Positions 58,744 through 64,000 of a stretch of DNA of 64,000 bases are shown here, one piece after another. Made by a program: the position numbers and the translations under genes. Source of the stretch: Gigaspora rosea (taxonomy: Eukaryota > Glomeromycota > Glomeromycetes > Diversisporales > Gigasporaceae); assembly GCA_003550325.1 (NCBI GenBank), contig QKWP01000030.1, forward strand, positions 106,230 through 170,229, written 5' to 3'. Each line of letters begins with the position of its first letter. The stretch's first letter is position 1. The notes beneath the pieces were generated by a model. The model was not told where the DNA came from and did no database searches. It worked only from the letters and a program-made list of their open reading frames with translations.

Positions 58744-59400
58744 ATCCCTTAAACCGTTTCTCCTGCAAATTTGCCCTGAAATTTTTTAAAAAATTTTATT
58801 TTTAAAATAAAATTTTAAATATTAATTTTAGCTATATGCTTTCTAAATAAAAAATATATTTTTAAATATATTCTAATAAGTTTATTAAGAAAATTTTTTA
58901 AATTTATTAAAAAATTTAGGAGTAATAAAAACTTAAAGTTATTGTTTTGAAATTTTTACTATAAAATTTTTCTTTAAATTTTTTAAAAGTTTATATATTC
59001 CCGTCTATAAAAAATTTTTTTACTTCTAATATAAGTCTTAATTTTTACAAGTAAATCATAAAGGTTGTAATAATAAAAGTTGTTATCCTTTATTTAAACT
59101 ATAATTTCTATTAAGAAACTATAGGTTTAAAATTAATATTTAAAAAGTTTGTCAAAGAATTGTAAATTTTTTTTTAATTAAAATTTTTTTTAAACTTTGT
59201 ATATTTTTAGCTTATAAGTAAGCTAAATTTTTTATCTTATAATTTAAATATAAATTTTATAAAAATATAAACTTTATTTTTAATTTTTATTAAAAAAAAA
59301 TTTAATTAAATATATTGAATTTTTAAAAAAATAGATCAGAAGTATTTTTATAGTAAAATTCAGGGCAAATTTGCCCTAAATTTCAAACGGTTTAAGGGAT
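58744..59400. mobile_element. GGCAAATTTGCC-type MITE (family C, copy 3)
   Basis: 657 bp, ends atcccttaaaccgttt and the inverted aaacggtttaagggat. Subterminal gcaaatttgccctgaa and cagggcaaatttgccct. The interior shows cccgtctataaaaaa and ttacttctaatataagtc in the same orientation as copy 2. Confidence 0.85.
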
Positions 59401-59970
59401 ACTCAAAATTTTCCCGTGAACGTGGCTGACCAATAACAATATTGTATTTCGATATACCAGATACTGTATTTTTTTAAAACGCCAAACCTTTTTACAACCA
59501 ATTTTTTTTTTTATAAAAACATTTGAAAAATTTATACACAAGACTGAGCTCTGTAAAGCTAACGGTCAATTGTTTAAAAAAAATTTCTATAATTATTTTT
59601 GAGTCGTTATAACTATGAAAGAATTGTTTTTTTAAAAGCTAGCCGTTAATTTTGTAAAGCTCAGTTCTAAATGTAAATTTATCGTTGGGTGCTTAAAATA
59701 TACTATATTTTGTCTTAGTATAAAAATGCATGAATTTTATTGGTCAACCACGATCTTAAAAAAAATTGAACCATTTCCCGTGACGCTATTATCAAGTATA
59801 AGATAATCATTGAGGAATTAAATTTTTGACAATTAAATTATTTATTTCAATTATCTATTCTATAAATTTTAAAGGTTCAATAAATAAAAGAAATATAATT
59901 TTAAATAGTTTTGCTATTTGTAGCATAGATAACTGGTAAATATACAGTAAATCAAAATTATCCAATATAA

Positions 59971-60072
59971 GGCCACGCAATGTTAATTTTTGTTTTGCAT
60001 AACCTGGTGTTTCAAAATTCTGGTCGGCAGGTCAGATTTTTTTTTTAAAAAAAAAATTAGCTTTGTGTGGCC
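59971..60072. mobile_element. MITE, 102 bp, TAA duplication
   Basis: Ends ggccacgcaatgttaattttt and the inverted aaaaattagctttgtgtggcc, read in shorter blocks. TAA on both sides. PIF/Harbinger-like. A partial second copy follows at about 60104 (ggtcacacaaagttaattc). Confidence 0.75.
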
Positions 60073-60541
60073 TAAATTAATTCATGTTCACAACTAAGGT
60101 CACACAAAGTTAATTCTTCGGTTTGCATAACATGGAATCAGAAAATTTTGTTTTATTTTTTATCGGACCTATCAGTATATGAAATTAGCTCTGTCTATAC
60201 ATGGTGACGAAATTATTTTGGGTTTTAGGACCCGAAATTAAAATTTTTTTTCTTGAAATTGTTTTTGACCCATTTTACTTAAAGCCCGAAATTTTTTGAT
60301 GTTTTTTGAATAGACAAAATTATAAGAAACATAAATACAGTTGTCCTTCCCGATAGTTACAAAAGCACCCAATATTGTGTGACAGACTCAAACATAGTAC
60401 AAAAACCCTCATTATAGTTACAAATCACTTATAATAACTATCACCAAATAATTTAATAATATATTATTAATAAATAACCTCTTTACTATCCCTAATTTTT
60501 AAATAATGCAAGCAAGTAATCTAATTGGCTATCATTAATTT

Positions 60542-60906
60542 TTAAGGGTAGAGTACAACGATCTACATTTTAATAGTAATCATGTTACTAATTTTTTTTA
60601 CAATAACATTCAATTGAAATCAGGTGATGATCATATGTTATTGTATATTATTAAATTGTACTACCTAAGAAAATCTTAATCGTTCTAAGAAAATTGTCAA
60701 TATATACAAGTAGATTTTTTTAATATAATTTGTGGCTTTAAAGTTCACTACCATAAATAGAAGAGTTTGACCTATATGCCACAAAATTTTGTCCAAAATT
60801 GGATGCATTCTCAAAAATCTTTATCAATGGCATATTTTTGCCCCTATATAAAAATTTTTTTGTATGATAATCATATATGAAAATGATCGACATTGCACTT
60901 TACCCT
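60542..60906. mobile_element. MITE with aagggtARag ends
   Basis: Inverted ends aagggtagagtacaac..gatc and the complement of aagggtaaagtgcaat..gatc. The surrounding element carries a duplicated ctaattggct stretch on both sides. A lone similar terminus lies at about 39366-39395. Confidence 0.6.
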
Positions 60907-61579
60907 TAAATAATACAAACAATTAATCTAATTGGCTACAAAAGTTCTATGTTGCCTGATGCAAAAATGCAAATCTAATAACAATTTTATAATTTTTAAA
61001 CTAGGAAAATGTGACCTATTTAAAGTCCGAAAGACAAATATAAAATTAATTTGTTTTTTATATTATACCTGATCTAGCTATAGGATTAGTTTTCAATTGT
61101 TTTGATTGTTTTTATATTACACCTGATCTATCCATTCAGAATTCAGAATTTGCTAAAATACAAATATCGGGTGTACTATTGCTCTACCTGTAGTGTCCTT
61201 TGGACAACTATTAATTAAATGAATTCAGAATAGAGTTACAGGTGACTATAGCCTTCAATATAGTACTTGCAACACAACACACAGTGACAGAGATCTTGTA
61301 AGGGTCAGAGAAGAGATGAAGTAGTGTGAAAGTGGAATGTTACTTCACTAGAGTGGTTTGTTAGATATTTATTAAGTCTAAATAGCCAATAATATTGAAG
61401 TAAAATAAAATTTTAATTTTTCTGTCAAACATAAAAATCAAAAGTCAATTAATAAAAAGTTCTCCAATATTTATGAAAATTTTATAGTAAGTGTATTTTG
61501 ACCTGCCGAATAAGTTTACTTAAGTGATTATAATTGATTTGCTTTGTAAATTTAGACTTTACTATGTAGCTACTTTTGT

Positions 61580-61860
61580 TTTTTTTTTTTCCAAGTCAAA
61601 GTGCTCACTTCGGGGGAGAGCTTGTTTATTCAAGATAATCAGACCCCGGATGCCCTATATGGAGGGGCATCCGATATTTGTACATTGATGAGAGTACAAC
61701 TAGCCTTACCTGCAACTTTTGGTTGCCTATTTAAGTAGCCACCCAAAGGTTCTATACTAGCTGTCATACCTGCAACCCACATACTGGCATTGCCTATTTA
61801 AACCCTCTGATCCTTGCCTCCTGTCAGCCCATCTTGTATCACTGGAACACTGTTCCAGAT
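61580..61860 (-). mobile_element. 5'-truncated copy of the tRNA-headed retroposon
   Basis: Perfect 15-bp direct repeats tgtagctacttttgt at 61565-61579 and 61861-61875. Poly(A) on the minus strand (T run at 61580-61590). The body matches the 3' part of 28697-29726 (gagtacaactagcc, caacttttggttgcctattt, ccaaaggttctatactag), and the 5' portion with the tRNA-like head is absent. It landed within a minisatellite unit of the pogo-like element. Confidence 0.9.
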
Positions 61861-62420
61861 TGTAGCTACTTTTGTCAATTGTGAGGTGAATATATTTTTT
61901 AAAAAATTTTAATTTTCCATCAAACATAAAAATCAAAAGTTACTTAATAAAAAATTCTCTAATACTTATGAAAATTTTGTAGTAAGTGTATTTTGGCCTC
62001 TAAATAAGTTACTTAAGCAATTTTAATCGTTTTGCTTAGTAAAGTTTAAACTTTACTATGTAGTGACTTTTGTCAATTAAAGGGCGAATATATTTTTTTA
62101 AAAAATTTTAATTTTTCTGTCAAATGTAAAAATCAAAGGTTAATTAATAAAAAATTTTCCAATACTTAAGAAACTTTTGTGGTAGGTGAATTTTGATCTG
62201 CTAAATAAGTTTACTTATGCGATTTTAATCGATTTGCTTAGTAAAATTTAGACTTTACTATGTAGCAACTTTTGTCAATTGTGGGGTAGCTTATTTTCAG
62301 GTCAAAGATGTTTTTGAGTTTTTTTTAAATATTATAAAATTTGATTGGTCAATAGTCCTATCACTAGAGGGGTCAGAACCTATGTAATCCTTATCACATA
62401 ATTTACTGCACTTTCCTTAG

Positions 62421-62517
62421 AATGGTAGAAATAGTAGAAATAGTAGAAATGGTAAGAATAGTAAGAATAGTAAGAATGGTAAGAATAGTAAAAATAGTAA
62501 AAATAGTAAGAATGGTA
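62421..62517. repeat. 9-bp tandem repeat (gtaagaata-type)
   Basis: About eleven units of tagtaagaa/tagtagaaa/tggtaagaa. The antisense frame (Thr/Ile repeat) is not a gene. Confidence 0.9.
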
Positions 62518-62661
62518 ACTATTTCATCAGTACTTCTAACTAAGCTATTTATAGTTAATAATATAATAGAATAAAATAAGATAATAAAATATTTCAATAA
62601 AAATACAATTAAAATGATAATATTAAGAAAAATAATATTAAAAACTCATTCTATAACATTT

Positions 62662-63440
62662 CCATTCCCTTTAAGAATAAGCACCACAAATCTTAATTTC
62701 TTCTAAGATCATAGAGAAGCTTTCTTCACTTAAATTATCCAAGTTAGTATAAGTTATTGTTATAGTGGGATAAAGATAAAGTAGTCCACAAATTTGGAGA
62801 AGTTAATAAATTTGCTAGTACATTTTTATATTTATGAAGTTCATCAAGGTCCAAAACTTTCTTTTAAAGCATTTCATAGTTTTTGGTTTTCTTTCTTGGT
62901 GTTATTACTTGTTTTTAATTGTTTAAGATAATAACAGGCTTAAAGAATTCTAACTTGAGGTTTTTTCTGGATGGGTTCGTATTATTTCGCCAACAATCAC
63001 TTCACTGACATAACATTTCACCGACAAATACTCACTGACAAGTTCATTTTACCGACAGTTTGTTTCACTGAAGTTCATTTCACCAACAAGTTTTTTTTTC
63101 AAAAAGCACCCTAATTTTAGCCTCAACTCTACCTAATTCTACTCTGACCCTAATGACAATGACCAGAATTACTTTGTCGGTGAAATAAGCTTCGGTGAAA
63201 TAAACTGTTCGGTAAAATGAACTTGTCAGTGAATAATTGTCAGTAAAATGTTATGTCAGTGAAGTGATTGTCAATTAATTGATTGTCACCCTTTCTGGAT
63301 TAGATAGGTATTTCTTGTAATTTTGCTAAGTTAGTGGTTCCAGTCAAAGGATAAATACAAGTTCTATTCTTTGTCAGAACAGTTTTTCCTGATTCTTTTT
63401 GGTTACTATTTCCTTGGTCAAGTAGAATGCTTCATCACGA
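62662..63440 (-). pseudogene. Possible decayed coding sequence around a MITE
   Basis: The minus strand reads DNLSEESFSMILEEIKICGA and a stop at about 62665, and further upstream DEAFYLTKEIVTKKNQEKLF (about 63440-63380). Protein-like composition but stops between them; family not recognised. Confidence 0.3.
62973..63291. mobile_element. MULE-type MITE of 'ttcaccgaca' words (family B, copy 2)
   Basis: 319 bp between perfect 9-bp repeats tttctggat (62964-62972 and 63292-63300). Ends gggttcgtatta and ..gattgtcaccc. Inverted orientation relative to copy 1 (10929-11246); the centre reads gaccctaatgacaatgacc. Confidence 0.92.
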
Positions 63441-63454
63441 AATATTATAAGTAG

Positions 63455-63665
63455 ATTTATATCGATTTATAACGCATAATCGATTTATATCGATTAAAAT
63501 TAAACGTTACACATCGATTAACTTGTTATAAATCGATATATATCAAAAATCGATTAATAACGAAAATAGGTAAGTAATCGATGTAGATCAAATTATCAAT
63601 TATCATCGAACTAATCAAAATCGCTAAATATCGATCATTACGTTATTAATCGATAATTAGCATTA
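63455..63665. repeat. Cluster of ATCGAT words
   Basis: At least ten atcgat or tatcgat words within about 210 bp (for example ttatatcgatttat, aatcgatatatatc). Similar in kind to the block at 43395-43840. Confidence 0.65.
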
Positions 63666-63729
63666 TAATTTAATTTGGATACACTTTAAATATTAGATAA
63701 CCTTTAAATATAAATATACGCGTTAAATA

Positions 63730-64000
63730 TTAGAACATAAAACTGTTCATCAAATATTCATTTGTTTTTTCAAATCTTGCAACTATATGTACGGTTCTAT
63801 CTATACTATCTATAGGTATACAACTGTATTGTTTAATTAATTTCAATTTAGGACATCCCCATAATTCACCAACTTCATCATACCAACGAACAAGAGCGAG
63901 TTCTAACGGATCTTTGTCTATCGCTTGGTAAAACTTGAGTATCAACAGAATCTTATAAATGATATTTTTTATATGCATTAGTATATATTACTCACGAAAT
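63730..64000 (-). CDS. 3' exon of a gene running off the right edge; repeated-family protein
   Basis: The frame reads YQAIDKDPLELALVRWYDE, then LWGCPKLKLIKQY, IDRTVHIVARFEKTNEYLMN and a stop at 63730. I recognise the LALVRWYD..GCPxL..VHIVxRF pattern from large TE-derived families (C-terminal part of Plavaka/KDZ-like proteins) of arbuscular mycorrhizal fungi. The last exon probably begins near 63960; the upstream part lies outside the window. Uninterrupted as far as visible. Confidence 0.6.

Larger units (their letters stand above)
60338..62415. mobile_element. Pogo-like element with 200-bp minisatellite (copy 2, inverted, truncated)
   Basis: Starts cagttgtccttcccgatag after TA and follows the right part of copy 1 (23955-25530) in reverse complement: gtgacagactcaaacatagta, then minisatellite units with gtcaatt..aaagt at about 61440-62290, then ctagaggggtcagaacct near 62370. 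It loses homology at about 62415, where a 9-bp repeat begins. Interrupted by a MITE (60542-60906) and the retroposon at 61580-61860. Confidence 0.8.

Noticed and set aside
62403-62597. Thr/Ile-repeat minus-strand frame
   Set aside because: A translation of the 9-bp microsatellite at 62421-62517.

Overview
The window is AT-rich eukaryotic nuclear DNA with spliced genes (GT..AG introns), no operons and very low gene density. The gene families point to an arbuscular mycorrhizal (Glomeromycotina) fungus of the Rhizophagus/Gigaspora kind: a secreted kelch-repeat protein, a small SAM-dependent methyltransferase with many short introns, Plavaka/KDZ-like transposases, pogo/Tigger and hAT transposases, and a LINE with CCHC and zf-RVT modules. 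This is recognition from memory, not a search result. Nearly everything in the window is mobile or repetitive DNA, much of it nested.

Layout. 1-8.7 kb: foldback and hAT/MULE/Harbinger-type MITEs, and a 4.3-kb element with about 1-kb terminal inverted repeats (4378-8712). 8.9-35.6 kb: a degenerate LINE that appears in three blocks (8905-11956, 31726-32880, 34610-35595). The 19.8 kb between blocks 1 and 2 looks like one large inserted DNA transposon. It carries two divergently transcribed, now broken genes: a Plavaka/KDZ-like transposase on the minus strand (26357 to 19941) and an unknown plus-strand gene (26871 to 30031). That insertion was itself hit by a complete Tigger element (12099-15647), several MITEs, a pogo-like element with an internal 200-bp minisatellite (23955-25530), a tRNA-headed retroposon (28697-29726) and a hAT deletion derivative (30336-30958). 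32.9-34.1 kb is an array of alternating palindromes. 36-45 kb: a methyltransferase pseudogene with a foldback in one exon, and several MITEs.

45.5-57.8 kb holds two copies of a secreted kelch gene. The copy at 56395-57780 is intact (five exons, 351 aa). The copy at 45542-51459 is a pseudogene split by a hAT element (46333-50915, perfect 8-bp target duplication), into which a second hAT (47293-50487) inserted. That second hAT has an uninterrupted 608-aa transposase whose second catalytic Asp position appears to be Asn. Between the two kelch copies lies another broken multi-exon transposase-like gene (55382 to 51530). 57.8-64 kb holds more MITEs, a second copy of the minisatellite-bearing element, a second copy of the retroposon, and a gene fragment running off the right edge.

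Common thread: nearly all premature stops in recognised genes are explained by C-to-T change (CGA to TGA, TGG to TAG or TGA, CAG to TAG), consistent with 5-methylcytosine decay or a RIP-like process acting on transposons. The only genes that read cleanly are the kelch copy at 57 kb and the inner hAT transposase. I found no CRISPR array, rRNA or functional-looking tRNA gene.
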